64,000 nucleotides of DNA, from the NCBI GenBank assembly GCA_019217005.1, contig JAHBNG010000046.1, positions 1-64,000 of the forward strand, written 5' to 3'. The position numbers and the translations under genes are program-made. The notes under the pieces were generated by a model. It saw only the letters and a program-made list of their open reading frames with translations, was not told the origin of the DNA and ran no database searches. The stretch's first letter is position 1. Every line of letters starts with the position of its first letter. This document shows positions 37,088 through 45,947 of this stretch, one piece after another. Origin of the DNA: Chloroflexi bacterium TSY (GTDB lineage Bacteria; Chloroflexota; Anaerolineae; Caldilineales; Caldilineaceae).

Positions 37088-38069
37088 CAAAATAATTGAC
37101 CATTCGCTGGTAGACAGCTTCGTCAGTAAGTTTAAGCCTTGCGTAGTCAGCAATCGTCTGATGCAACGTATAGCGTCCATTTCCGCTATATTCCAGTAAG
37201 CCAGCGTCTGTGAGCCTGTCCAATATATCTTTCGTCTGGCCCGTTACAGCCAAAGCCGCTTCTTCTGAAAATGTGTTGGGCTTGGGCGGGAAAACTGATA
37301 AGGCGCGCAAAGTATATTGCGATGGTTGATCGAGTGCTTCATCACTCACAGCGATCACTGCTTCAAGCGATATCTTTGTACCAAATGATAAACCAGGATG
37401 CTCGAGCGGAGATTTGGGTTGAGATATACTCCGCAAGCGATATTCAGTATTGTGCAATTGCTTAAGAGCGTCTTTTATGCGTCGCGGGTGACGACATGAT
37501 GCCTTCAAGCACAAATAGTTGCCTATTAAGATGATGCCTAACGGCAAACCACCGACTTCTTGGACTAACTTGAGGGCATCATCTGGTTCCTGTTTGACGA
37601 TCTTAGGTGCCAATTGAGTAAGCAAAGCCAAGCTATTCGCTTCATTGAGCTCTCCGACGACCGTATAGTTGTTCCCAGCAAACTGTATGGCAACCTCTGG
37701 CAAGCGCGTGGTGATTAGGTAGGCGCAATTTGGCCCACCTACCTTAAAAGCCGCTGCTTCCTCAGAGCACCAGGCATCATCAACCACCAATAACAGGCGG
37801 CGGCGTCCAATGGCATCGTGGATTGCATTGGCTCTCTCTTCAACAGTATTTAGTTCTGCAATTCCGTGTAATGATATACCTACTGCAGTAGCCCAACGGC
37901 CTAATTGTGCCATCACATCAGGTTGACGGCCCAAGCCAACCCAGAGTACACCATCGACTAAAATTTCCTGCACATCGGGATCATGAGCCAATTCGACTGC
38001 AAGCGTGGTTTTGCCGACCCCTGGTAGACCTCGCAGAGCCGTTATGGCTAGATGATTCCCTGTGAACAA
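37056..38069 (-). pseudogene. NB-ARC part of the broken AfsR/SARP-type regulator
   Basis: The readable ATG frame (337 aa) contains Walker A GLPGVGKTTLAVEL, Walker B LLLVVDDAW, ITTRLPEVA and GGLPLGIILIGNY, followed by a winged helix (YTLHQTIADYARL). The frame is open further upstream to about 38155 and reads FQAPPKPLHELIGRDELLED, the normal start of this domain, so the ATG is not the true start. Its last 10 residues (GGGSELGLHF) are encoded by the MITE. A frame change near 38120-38160 separates it from the DNA-binding part. Confidence 0.85.
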
Positions 38070-38097
38070 TTGCTGCTTTAGATCCTCAAGTAATTCA

Positions 38098-39030
38098 TCA
38101 CGGCCGATGAGTTCGTGGAGTGGCTTGGGTGGAGCTTGGAATGGAGGCTCGCAGGGTTTGTCGGTCTGTTCGCCTAGTCTTATCGGGGGAGGTAACGGCA
38201 GGAATATCTAGACAAGTTTGGTCTCCGTTTTTTATCTTGGTCTCGGAACCTAGAAATTCATCTAATGATGGTATTTGGTTATTCTTAATTGCATCACGTA
38301 ACACCTTAATCTCGGTAGATAGAAACTTTTCCTCCCCATCAAATATCCTCACGAATGTTTCATATTCATTTAGTGCCCTAACTCTTTGACCCTGTTGCGC
38401 ATAGATCCACATTCGATAACGATAAACCGTTTCATCTAGACCATCGACCTCCTTCCAGCGTTTGGCATACTCTTGGGCCGATTTTAAGCTTCCATCTTTT
38501 AGATAATAACGGACTAATCGCTCCGATACATTGTGCCGTTGGTCATTTAGCTCGCGTGCGAAATCATCGTACCACCTCTCAAATTCCGAAGTGCTATTTC
38601 TGAGTTTGTGTCCACGTAAGAACGAACCTCTCGAACTGAGTTTTTCTGCTTCAAGTAGAAGGTCCAGACAATTAGGACACGCATCATCTTCTGAGTGTGC
38701 ATGAGTTTTGCATTCTGTTAGCAGATCGCTGAACCGATTGACGTCAATCCAAATATCGGAGTCGAAATTAAGGCCAATAGCCCCACTGTTTGAAAGCAGT
38801 CGAGACTTGCCGATTAATTTCTTTAGACCTGGAAGCTGTCTGCGGAAGGTTCCCCTGGGATCTTTTGCATCTGGCCAAAACAAATTAGCTACGTCATCAC
38901 GTCTGTGTTCATGGCGTTCCACAGCTAGATAGGCGAGAATTCCTACAGGTAGGGGTTCTAGTTTCTCACGTTTGTTGCCATCCCACTCAATACAGGGTGG
39001 ACCAAAAAACGAAAGTCGTACCGGGGACAT
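38098..39030 (-). pseudogene. SARP/BTAD DNA-binding part of the broken AfsR-type regulator
   Basis: The frame is 310 aa from an ATG after GGAGG. A winged-helix region (VGILAYLAVERHEHRRDDVA, FWPDAKDPRGTFRRQLPGLK) precedes a bacterial transcriptional activation domain (LVRYYLKDGSLKSAQEYAKR, VYRYRMWIYAQQGQRVRALN). The last 18 residues or so are out of frame. The NB-ARC frame overlaps this end by +1. With the MITE removed the whole locus is 3,175 bp, one base over a multiple of three, which agrees with a single small indel here. Original product: about 1,058 aa SARP-NB-ARC-TPR regulator. Confidence 0.85.
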
Positions 39031-39800
39031 GCAAATGCCTCCAGATGCTTATCTATGAAACATTGGTGTCAACGACAACACCATCAAAATAAAGTGTGAA
39101 TGATTTTGTTCTCCTTCACGCGTGGATTCCCTTTGATTGACTGGAAGTTGGGTGCCATATATCAAAAAGGCTTGAAGTATATCAAAGAGTCTATCAGAGT
39201 TGTCAAAATTCGTATATTACATTTCGCTTACATCTATAGATTTTCTTTCCTCACGACGCTTTCCACGACGCTTTCCACGACGCTCACCTGCTATACTGTC
39301 AAAACAGAACAACAATAATTTGGTGGATTGAAGCGATGTAATTTCACCTTCTTGGTCGATGAGTATGGCGTTTTAATGTTTGGGTGATCCCAACGTATTA
39401 ATCATATAGGGAATGAGCATTCAATAAGTTGTGCAGGTCATTTTCGAGCGAAGCAAAGAATCTATGCGCCGGTTATTTGATTTCGAATCCTAACTGCGAC
39501 CAAAATTGTCTATTTTAGGAGTTGAGCGCCAGCATTGTTCTTGTACAAAATAGGTCAATAGCTGTATATAGAGGAGGGAAAAGGAGAATAGGCCAGACAG
39601 ACCGTTCGAAGATCTATTTGAGCTTTGGGACTGTCTAACAAAATCTGATATTTGAGCGTTTCGCAATTCGTCGCGATACGCCAACAATTAAAAATAATCC
39701 TGGTAAGTGTTCGCCCACTCACCAGGATAAGTCCATCCCGCTGGAATGATCAGCAAGTTGGAACAGCGAGTCTATTGTACTCAGACTGTGCTGATCAGAC
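39031..39800. other. Long intergenic region with small repeats
   Basis: It contains a 12-bp unit CACGACGCTTTC about three times (39249-39290) and a hairpin CTGGTAAGTG/CACTCACCAG near 39700-39725. It ends in the terminator at 39801. No convincing gene is visible. The segment 39650-39830 could be a small structured RNA ending at that terminator. Confidence 0.4.
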
Positions 39801-39830
39801 AAACTCCAGCAGGTGGCTGGAGTTTTTTTA
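39801..39830 (+). terminator. Intrinsic terminator
   Basis: AAACTCCAGC (39801-39810) pairs with GCTGGAGTTT (39816-39825), followed by a run of T. There is no protein gene on the plus strand within 700 bp upstream, which suggests a small RNA transcript or attenuator. Confidence 0.75.
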
Positions 39831-39841
39831 TGGTATAGGAA

Positions 39842-39923
39842 TTTATAAAAATCAGTTATATAGCGTTGCCAATTCCTGGCTGATAGCTGACAGCTGATGG
39901 CTGCGGCGAAGCCGCTTTCTTGT
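39842..39923. repeat. 82-bp direct repeat, copy 1
   Basis: It begins TTTATAAAAATCAG and ends TTTCTTGT, with an internal GCGGCGAAGCCGC hairpin and GCTGATAGCTGACAGCTGAT. Copy 2 at 41605-41686 differs at one base. The two copies flank an IS and a MITE and were probably adjacent before insertion. Confidence 0.8.
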
Positions 39924-39934
39924 GGTATGAATTT

Positions 39935-41441
39935 ACTTTACTTTCTGGTAAAGGCTTGAGTGACAAAGGGCAAACCGAAAGGGGCGGAAAAAAGAATCCA
40001 CCCTGAAAAAACGGGATAAAATGTAAAAATAGTGCTCGGCTAGTTTAAGCAGCGGCATTGAGGCGGCGATGAGCGAGAACGCCTTTAGGTAAATGGTGTG
40101 AAACCGAGGCCTTTTTCCGAAAGTCAGGGTCGAGTTGGTCGGGAGTTGGAAAAAGAGCACTCGAGAGAACGCGGCGCAGCCTGCCGGGAGTGGCTTGAGG
40201 CTCTCGATCCCAGTAGCCAGTCGGTATGGGAGGAAGAGAAGCGGCTAAATGGGAAAGAAGATTGCCAGCCAGCAGCCCCAGTTCAGGTAAGCGGAAACAA
40301 GCCTCATCGGCATGAACAAATTGACGATGTAAGCCAATCATCTGCTTGGAAGCCAAGGGGGGGATGTTCAACAGGCCAGCGCTCCAGAGAGAAAAGATAA
40401 ATGGTTTCAGCTTGTAAAGCCATGACGGTCGCCAGAACCAAAGGTGTGTGATAAGCAGGATCCTGAAAGACGTAAATCGAATAGGTGCGGTTGGCTGTAT
40501 CCACCTTGGTTGTCCTGGGGACGAGATTGTGCCATGCTTGATAGCGAATCAGGCGACCACTATAGACAAATTGACCAAACGAGTCTGGAGTTGTGGCCTC
40601 GAGTCGCTTTCCCCTATAGCATCGAGAGAGCGGACGCACAATATCACCATATTCGGGTGGTCTGCCTTTTTCCTTACGTTCGGGTAACTCATTGCGGCGC
40701 GCTGTGCAGTTAATCGCTTCCCGAAGGACAAATCGGTCGACGTCGCTTTCTAGCATTTCTCTGATTGTAAACCCGGCATCGACCACCGCCACTTCGTCTG
40801 ACTCCAGTGATTTCTTGGTCTCTTTCAGCAGCTTTTTCCGAAACTCACTTTCCTTTGTGCCTACCTCGCATCTCATGATTGCCTTGAGCAGTGGCACTCG
40901 TTTCCCGCCTATCTCCCCCGAGCTTATCATCACTCCAAAGATGAGCGCGGGCAATGCCCGACGAGCCGTTGAGTTATAGAGTCGGTTCACTTTCCCTTGC
41001 AGCTTCGGTCGCCAGAACCCTGTGATATCTATGCTTTTCACTCGGTATCCTTCTAACTTTTTTGCCTCCCATTCCCCTTTCCACTCCACTTCTTCTTGCC
41101 ACGATGAGAGCAGGCTTGCAATATCCCATGATCCATATCGAAAGCTCCACCAGCTTCTTCGGATCTCCTCATCTTCAAACCCGCTTTCACTCAATCCACT
41201 ATGGATTGCTCCTCGACTTTTCAGAAACGACCCATTCATCATCGCCCACATCAGACGCATTACATTTACGTTTGTTCCCACCGGCGTTACTTGCAATACA
41301 TTCATCAGTACTGCTATAGTTATTTCTGGCGCGGTTAGCATTCCTTCCTCCTTTTTGGTTTCGCTACCTTTAGGATGAACTGCTAACCGCTTTTTGTCAC
41401 ATTTCTCACCTCATCTCTTTTCTTTTACCAGAAAGTAAAGT
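39935..41441 (-). mobile_element. Insertion sequence with 18-bp ends (family unassigned)
   Basis: The terminal repeats ACTTTACTTTCTGGTAAA (39935-39952) and the complement (41424-41441) are perfect. One transposase gene on the minus strand is frameshifted. The element lies inside the second of two 82-bp repeats. Confidence 0.8.
40045..41341 (-). pseudogene. DDE-type transposase, frameshifted in a C7 run
   Basis: The start ATG at 41341 follows GGAGG. The main frame has conserved-looking parts VVDAGFTIREML, IRPLSRCY-like and QAWHNLVPRTTKVD, and reaches LERWPVEHPPLG. After seven C on the coding strand (40357-40363) the sensible continuation is in another frame (PPLASKQMIGLHRQFVHADE, then LLSHLAASL), ending at 40045. 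The break at a homopolymer could be decay, a sequencing slip or programmed frameshifting. The IS family could not be named. Confidence 0.7.
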
Positions 41442-41442
41442 T

Positions 41443-41597
41443 GGGGTGGTTCATTTTAGCTGGATAGATAGGTTTACACTTTTAGAAACAGAAAGAACGT
41501 TTATATTCTCTGATTTCGCCGGTTCTCAGAGAGAAAACGGTCTCATATAGATTTTTATCTATGTATCAAAAGTGTAAACCTAATTTTGAACCACCCC
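41443..41597. mobile_element. MITE, third copy of the GGGGTGGTTC family (155 bp)
   Basis: The ends are GGGGTGGTTC and GAACCACCCC, with an 8-bp duplication GTAAAGTT (41435-41442 and 41598-41605). It inserted at the very end of the neighbouring IS. Confidence 0.92.
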
Positions 41598-41604
41598 GTA
41601 AAGT

Positions 41605-41686
41605 TTTATAAAAATCAGTTATATAGCGTTGCCAACTCCTGGCTGATAGCTGACAGCTGATGGCTGCGGCGAAGCCGCTTTCTTGT
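41605..41686. repeat. 82-bp direct repeat, copy 2
   Basis: Second copy of the repeat at 39842-39923, ending 29 bp before the start codon of the PqqD-like gene. Confidence 0.8.
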
Positions 41687-41885
41687 TGGCTAATTCCTCG
41701 AATCAGGGAGTACTTATGAACTCGCAACCACCAGTCCGTAAGCCGGATATCCACACCAAAGATCTTGGAACAGAAACCTTACTTTACAGCGCGAAATTTG
41801 GAGCCATCCACATCCTCAATCCGACAGCCAAGTGCATCTGGGAAATGTGTGATGGGCAGCATACGATGGAGGAGATGGCACACAT

Positions 41886-43141
41886 TAGGGCAATCGCGTA
41901 CTTGTACAAGAAAGAAAAGAAGGGATAATCTATTTTGGAACCCAAAAAGGAGAAACCAAAATGGAAAAGCCCGAAATAGCAAGCATAGAAAAGCACTTTG
42001 GAAGCATAGAAGAGCCAAGAAGCCCGATAAATCGACGCCACAATCTAATCGATATAATCGTGATAGCAATCTGTGCAGTCATATGCGGAGCAGACGATTG
42101 GGAAGGGGTCGAAAAATTCGGCAAAGCCAAAAAGGAGTGGCTAGAAAGCATACTGGAGTTGCCAAATGGAATCCCATCGCACGATACATTCTGGCGCGTA
42201 TTTGGATTGCTAGATGGAGAGGTCTTTGCCGAATGTTTCAGCAAATGGATGAGCGCAGTCTGCCAGGTGACGAATGGAGAAGTGGTGGCAATAGACGGCA
42301 AGCAGTTGAGACGTTCCCATGATAAAACAGTGGGCAAAGGAGCCATATACATGGTGAGTGCTTGGGCTTCTCTGAACAAAGTAGTCCTTGGTCAGTGGAA
42401 AGTGGATGAAAAGTCGAATGAAATCACAGCTATTCCAGAGTTACTGCGCTTGTTGGAGATCAAAGGGGCACTCGTGACCATCGATGCTATGGGTGCTCAG
42501 ACTGAAATTGCACAGCTCATCATTGACAATGAGGCTGATTATCTCCTCTCTCTCTCAAGGGCAATCAAGGAAACTTACATGCAGATGTCGCCTTGCTCTT
42601 TGAGGATCTCGAGGAAAGTGACTTTACTGCCTTTGACCACGATTATGCCAAAACGACCGATAAGGGACACGGTCGGCTTGAAACCCGAGAAGCCTGGACC
42701 ATTTCTGCCCCCGACATCATCCAGAATCTGCGCAATTCTGAGCAATGGCCTGAACTCTCTACCGTCATGATGGTTCAAGCCCAACGCACCTTGATTTGTG
42801 GTGATTCTCAGCAAAAAAGACAATCCCGACAGGCGCTATTACCTCTCGAGTTCCGAGTCCGATGCTCGCTCTTTACTCAATGCCTCTCGCACTCATTGGC
42901 ATGTCGAAAATCGCCTACACTGGACCCTCGATATTGCCTTCCGAGAGGATGAATCCCGTTTGCGCAAAGGCCACTCAGCTCAGAATTTCGCTGCCCTTCG
43001 TCATATTGCTCTCAATCTGCTCAAGAAGGAGACTTCTCTCAACGTTGGCATCAAAAACAAGCGCCTTACCGCTGGCTGGGACCACCACTATCTCTTGACA
43101 GTCCTTTCTGGCTTATTTTTTTAAGGTACGCGATTGCCCTA
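41886..43141 (+). mobile_element. ISAs1-family insertion sequence
   Basis: The ends TAGGGCAATCGCGTAC and GTACGCGATTGCCCTA are perfect inverted repeats. The target duplication TGGCACACAT flanks it (41876-41885 and 43142-43151). It disrupts the PqqD-like gene. Confidence 0.92.
41961..43124 (+). pseudogene. ISAs1-family transposase, two compensating frameshifts
   Basis: The N-terminal part is typical (INRRHNLIDIIVIAICAVIC, VVAIDGKQLRRS, ALVTIDAMGAQTEIAQ). From about 42570 the sensible sequence moves to another frame (ALLFEDLEESDFTAFDHDYA) and returns near 42820 to the first (RTHWHVENRLHWTLDIAFRE, AALRHIALNLLK). The net length, 388 codons including the stop, fits the family. The element is probably no longer autonomous. 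Confidence 0.85.
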
Positions 43142-43471
43142 TGGCACACATACTTCGGGTGGGCTTTGTCGTTGCCGATAGCGAAGATGTGATCGGCGAT
43201 ATACAGCGTATACTGGAAGTATTAGCCCAAAAGGAATTATTGCAGCAAACGGAGAAAGCGCGTGGTCCGGCAGCGTAGCTTATTGGAGATGCTTGTCGGT
43301 GATCGATAAGAACGTGTGGAGTATGGTCGTGGACGCGCTGGTGGACTAGGCGACTGTCTGACGGCACAAAATGAGAAAGGAGGTTATCTAACAACATTTA
43401 TATCGTAAAACAGCGGGTCGCTGTTCGAAATCTCGGCAATTTGTACATCTAATTTATAACAGGAGAATGAT

Positions 43472-44470
43472 ATGACGTTCGCCAAACGACTGTTGATCAA
43501 GTTATTAGTTATAGTGATGTTTGTCGCTGCGGGGATGGGAGGGTTCGCTAGGAGCGCATCTGCATGTTCAAACCCCGATCCTGTAGTGGTCATCATCATA
43601 ATATTTAAGAATGGCCCAGGTCAGTACTGGGTAGTCATTCGCAATATGTATAAAACCTTTGCTGCGAGCCAAGGACAGATATGTGGGTGTGCATTCAACC
43701 TGGCCAGCGCCCCAAGTATTGCCAGCATCGATGACGTTGAGATGGTTGAAGCGCAAACCGGCAATGGTTATTTGGATAATTTCATTGATATCGGAAATGA
43801 TGGTGTTCTTACTAATGATGTGCCAAAAGGACAGCCCATTGGTGGCTTCAATTTCCAACCCGATTCGAACGTATTTGGCGGTCAATCTGGGACAGGGTTT
43901 ACATCATCGGTCAATGCTGGTGCTGGTATTCTGGCAAATCAAGCCCTTGACTTGATCATACACATTACGGCAGCTTCTGGCGCAACTGATGTCCAGATCA
44001 AGCAAGATATCCAGAATATACTTGTTCGTACCGCACACGTAAACGCGAACGGTGATCCAATTGGTCATGATGAAACAGCATCGACCAGCCCTGCTACTGC
44101 GATCGAATTAGCATCGTTTACCGTGAAAGCCAACACGGACAACACAGTCACTGTACGTTGGGAGACGGGCACAGAGACCGACAACGCCGGCTTCAACCTG
44201 TACCGATCCACTTCGCCACATGGTCCATGGACCACGATCAATGATGTTCTTATCCCGGCCGAAGGCGACCCGATTTCTGGTACTAGCTACACATTCGCGG
44301 ACATACCACCCAAAAATGGCACTTTCTACTACAAGTTAGAGGATGTGGATACGTTTGGTGTGCGCACTCAACATGGGCCAATCAGCGTTCAGGCAGGGCC
44401 AAAAGTAGCTTCGAATGATGATTCGGTTAATGCCACTACATTTATATTCCTACCCTTTTTGGCGAGGTAA
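43472..44470 (+). CDS. Secreted protein with fibronectin-III-like domain and LPF-type tail
   Basis: The 332-aa precursor starts after GGAG with a signal peptide (residues 5-32, ending SASA-C). A middle domain of about 150 residues is unrecognised. The region about 205-305 (ASFTVKANTDNTVTVRWETG, FNLYRSTSPHGPW, YYKLEDVDTFG) is fibronectin-III-like. It ends FIFLPFLAR, the shared exported-protein tail. It lies between the PqqD-like gene and the precursor-like gene on the same strand. It may be an exported partner or substrate of the C25 protease (inference). Confidence 0.75.
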   Translation: MTFAKRLLIKLLVIVMFVAAGMGGFARSASACSNPDPVVVIIIIFKNGPGQYWVVIRNMYKTFAASQGQICGCAFNLASAPSIASIDDVEMVEAQTGNGYLDNFIDIGNDGVLTNDVPKGQPIGGFNFQPDSNVFGGQSGTGFTSSVNAGAGILANQALDLIIHITAASGATDVQIKQDIQNILVRTAHVNANGDPIGHDETASTSPATAIELASFTVKANTDNTVTVRWETGTETDNAGFNLYRSTSPHGPWTTINDVLIPAEGDPISGTSYTFADIPPKNGTFYYKLEDVDTFGVRTQHGPISVQAGPKVASNDDSVNATTFIFLPFLAR

Positions 44471-44560
44471 TCTGCCAGCAGATAAAGTTTTTGGTGATTG
44501 TATAGTTTGAGTGGATAGCTCAAGAAATATGACTGTAGATCAGAAAGGAACAATAAAACG

Positions 44561-44716
44561 ATGGAAGACAGACAACTCATTAATCAAGAATTAGTTATAG
44601 AAAAAGACCAGACGTTGCCTCAATATGAAGTCCCGCAAGTCATCACCTACACTGACCAGGAGATCCTGGAACAGTTGGGGCCGGCACAGGCTGTGTACGG
44701 TGTAGTTACTCCATAA
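44561..44716 (+). CDS. Candidate RiPP precursor peptide
   Basis: This is a 51-aa peptide. An AAAGGA site lies upstream of the ATG, a little further away than usual. The acidic, hydrophilic N-terminus leads to YEVPQVITYTDQEILEQLG and ends PAQAVYGVVTP. A YxxP motif followed by a hydrophobic stretch is the leader element bound by PqqD/B1-type RREs in lasso and related RiPPs. The core would be the last 10-15 residues. A strong hairpin lies 22 bp after the stop, a common way to keep precursor mRNA in excess over enzymes. Neighbours (PqqD, HPr-kinase-like, PF14907-type nucleotidyltransferase) match this role. No lasso cyclase is seen, so the class is open. Confidence 0.75.
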   Translation: MEDRQLINQELVIEKDQTLPQYEVPQVITYTDQEILEQLGPAQAVYGVVTP

Positions 44717-44738
44717 TCTGGTTTAGCAGAATCAAATG

Positions 44739-44773
44739 GTAGAGCGAGGTTGGTCTAGCCAGCCTCGCTCTAC
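44739..44773 (+). terminator. Attenuating hairpin between precursor and kinase genes
   Basis: GTAGAGCGAGG (44739-44749) pairs with CCTCGCTCTAC (44763-44773), extended inward by TTGG/CCAG with one wobble pair. No T-run follows, so partial read-through or mRNA end protection is likely. It overlaps the earliest in-frame ATG of the next gene and argues for the later start. Confidence 0.65.
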
Positions 44774-44798
44774 TATACAAACCATATGGGAAAACTTT

Positions 44799-45947
44799 AT
44801 GATATCACCCTCGGTGGAACTGGCCACACAATCTTTAAGGCTGCGTTTTTTTGATCTGGATACAAACATTCAATCTGACTCCGGAGCCTATCTCGATCTC
44901 TTTGATCAATTGTATCAGCGCTTCCGGACGAATCTTGTCCCGCAACCGACTCAGCAACAGCTTGATTTCACCATTTTAACCCAGCCGGACAATCCTTGGG
45001 GAGAACCGCTCATGAACCTTGACGGGGACTTGTGGCCAGTGAATGACGCCCGATTGCTCACGGGCTACACGTACGAAGCCGTTCTTAAAACCATCCTCGC
45101 CAGGATTCAGAGTCATCTTTTAATCCATGCTGGTGTGGTTGCTTGGGACGGCCAGGGCATTATTGTGGCCGCCGATTCCGGCCACGGCAAGACGACGCTG
45201 GTTCTGGAGCTTGTGCGACGTGGCTTCAAGTTTCTGTCCGATGAAATGGCTGCTCTGGGACAAGATGATCATCATGTACATCCCTTTCCGCGCAGTCTGC
45301 GTATCCGGCCGGGTTCGCTGGAGCTAGCTGGTTTTCCTGAAGCAGCAATTGGCGCACCCATGTGGTTGGGCAAACAGATTCTGGATATCGAACAGATCCA
45401 TCCTGGAGCCGTGGGGGCATCGGTGCCGCTGCAGCATATCATTATTCTGCAGAATTCCAATCAGGTAAGAGAAGAAAGCTCGGGTACAACAGAAGAGGAA
45501 TTAAGTATCCTCGTCAATCGGCTGGATGGAGAGCTGTTGTCTTCTATTCGTCAATTTGATGATGTGACAGATATATGCACGAATACAGAGCGCGGCTATC
45601 CGTTGCTCACACTCCGCACTGGCCGTCCCACACGCCTGTTTGCCCAGATCGAAGATCTATGCCATGCTCGGCATATATTGATCCTGGATGTAATCAACAG
45701 GGCCGCAGATGTGCCTGCCTTTATCGGCCCCGCACGCCTCGAGGCTATTCCTAAAAGCCAGGCCATCGTGGCGTTACTGAGGCAGTTTTTAGGCGGATAC
45801 CGGTCGGTGATCCTGCAAGACGAATTTGGAGGCAATTCAACACGCTTGTTTATGGAATTGGCGACTATCATCGGTGTAGCAAATTGTTATCGACTGACAC
45901 CAGGTCCGCTTCACGGGATGGCCGACCTGGTATGCGATCTAATCTAA
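44799..45947 (+). CDS. HPr-kinase/phosphorylase-like P-loop kinase
   Basis: I chose the ATG at 44799, because an earlier one at 44736 lies inside the hairpin. The 382-aa product has a P-loop near 125-133 (ADSGHGKTTLVLEL) followed by FKFLSDEMAAL, the HprK-type core (GxGKS/T, then SDD/SDE). The context is not sugar regulation: the gene follows a precursor-like peptide. In paeninodin-type lasso clusters such kinases phosphorylate a C-terminal residue of the precursor. Here the peptide ends TP, and the only hydroxyl residue in the last five is Thr50 (inference). The protease gene starts 13 bp downstream. Confidence 0.8.
   Translation: MISPSVELATQSLRLRFFDLDTNIQSDSGAYLDLFDQLYQRFRTNLVPQPTQQQLDFTILTQPDNPWGEPLMNLDGDLWPVNDARLLTGYTYEAVLKTILARIQSHLLIHAGVVAWDGQGIIVAADSGHGKTTLVLELVRRGFKFLSDEMAALGQDDHHVHPFPRSLRIRPGSLELAGFPEAAIGAPMWLGKQILDIEQIHPGAVGASVPLQHIIILQNSNQVREESSGTTEEELSILVNRLDGELLSSIRQFDDVTDICTNTERGYPLLTLRTGRPTRLFAQIEDLCHARHILILDVINRAADVPAFIGPARLEAIPKSQAIVALLRQFLGGYRSVILQDEFGGNSTRLFMELATIIGVANCYRLTPGPLHGMADLVCDLI

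Larger units (their letters stand above)
41716..43278 (+). pseudogene. PqqD-like peptide-recognition protein, interrupted by ISAs1
   Basis: The ATG at 41716 follows AGGGAG. The first part (to 41885) reads LLYSAKFGAIHILNPTAKCI then WEMCDGQHTMEEMAHI, the PqqD/RRE pattern (LNPTA, WxxCDG, EEM). The ISAs1 element and one copy of a 10-bp duplication interrupt it. The remainder (43142-43278) reads ILRVGFVVADSEDVIGDIQR then ILEVLAQKELL. Joined, it is 99 codons including the stop, a normal PqqD length. Such proteins bind the leader peptide of a RiPP precursor and deliver it to modifying enzymes. It is the first gene of the candidate RiPP locus. Confidence 0.85.

Noticed and set aside
39249..39290. Short tandem repeats considered as a CRISPR or iteron array
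   Set aside because: Only three 12-bp units without spacers and no replication or cas genes nearby.
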